From the NCBI RefSeq assembly GCF_964340395.1, contig NC_135562.1:15036296-15046295 (forward strand): a stretch of 10,000 nucleotides of DNA, written 5' to 3'. The notes beneath the pieces were generated by a model. It was given only the letters and a program-made list of their open reading frames with translations, had not been told where the DNA came from and did not search any database. This stretch comes from Glandiceps talaboti (lineage: Eukaryota > Hemichordata > Enteropneusta > Spengelidae). Below are positions 9,899 to 10,000 of this stretch, one piece after another (the stretch's first letter is position 1; every line of letters begins with the position of its first letter). The position numbers and the translations under genes were made by a program.

Positions 9899-10000
9899 GA
9901 TACTTTCGAGTCATCCTACAAGTTCAGAAACTTATTCTTGGTAAACCCACCGTTACAATAGTATATGCAAATTCACAGAAGTTGTTTATGCCCCAGCCAG

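Larger units (their letters stand above)
9388..9957 (+). mobile_element. Possible retrotransposon LTR (solo or terminal)
   Basis: The segment begins TGTCACAG and ends CCGTTACA, so the ends are TG...CA. The reverse complement of the right end (TGTAACGG) matches the left end at 6 of 8 positions, as is usual for LTRs. Inside, in the expected order, are a TATA-like TTATAAGTA (9621-9629) and two AATAAA signals (9872-9877, 9893-9898), followed by a short U5-like tail of about 60 bp. The 570 bp length is normal for a Ty3/Gypsy-type LTR. Against this, no tRNA-complementary primer-binding site follows 9957, no polypurine tract precedes 9388, and the flanks (ATAA on the left, ATAG on the right) match only 3 of 4 bases as a target duplication. 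A diverged solo LTR fits best. No second copy exists in the window to prove it. Confidence 0.35.

Overview
The window looks like non-coding DNA from a eukaryotic, probably metazoan, nuclear genome. It is AT-rich. It is crowded with long, pure or compound microsatellites: (GA)n, (CA)n, (CATA)n, (AT)n, (GACA)n, (TCAA)n and C14 runs. No open reading frame has the length, composition or recognisable domain content of a gene, and the longest frames simply run through microsatellites. I also see no convincing tRNA, rRNA or other RNA gene and no bacterial features. This mix of long GA, CA/CATA and GACA tracts in AT-rich unique DNA is compatible with a mollusc such as a cephalopod, but that is a guess from texture, not from a diagnostic gene.

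Layout. 1-327 is AT-rich single-copy-looking DNA. A perfect (GA)99 tract fills 332-529. Unique sequence with a C14 run follows to about 1199. A minisatellite of seven 39-45 bp units lies at 1246-1540, with one inverted 21 bp copy of its core at 1200-1220. Unique sequence with a small imperfect inverted repeat (1654/1807) leads to a compound CA/CATA/ATCT microsatellite at 1997-2342, which contains an internal segmental duplication. From 2343 to about 5150 lies AT-rich DNA with a diverged tandem duplication of roughly 335 bp period (about 3464-4000). A degenerate CACAT/CACAC region (about 5158-5348), a short (TCAA)7 and a second C14 run follow.

At 6059-6370 is the most structured object in the window: a 46 bp perfect inverted repeat around a 70 bp loop (6151-6312), flanked on both sides by pure (AT)n. 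It looks like a foldback or MITE-type element seated in an AT tract. A (GA)n to (GACA)n compound tract sits at 6870-7092. AT-rich DNA with no recognised features fills most of 7093-9387. The last 600 bp (9388-9957) have the layout of a retrotransposon long terminal repeat: TGT...ACA ends, a TATA-like box, two AATAAA signals and an internal duplicated motif. No primer-binding site, polypurine tract or clean target duplication confirms it.

No genes can be described as working together. The biology here is repeat biology: microsatellite expansion, a minisatellite with a conserved core and variable linkers, a foldback element and a possible solo LTR.
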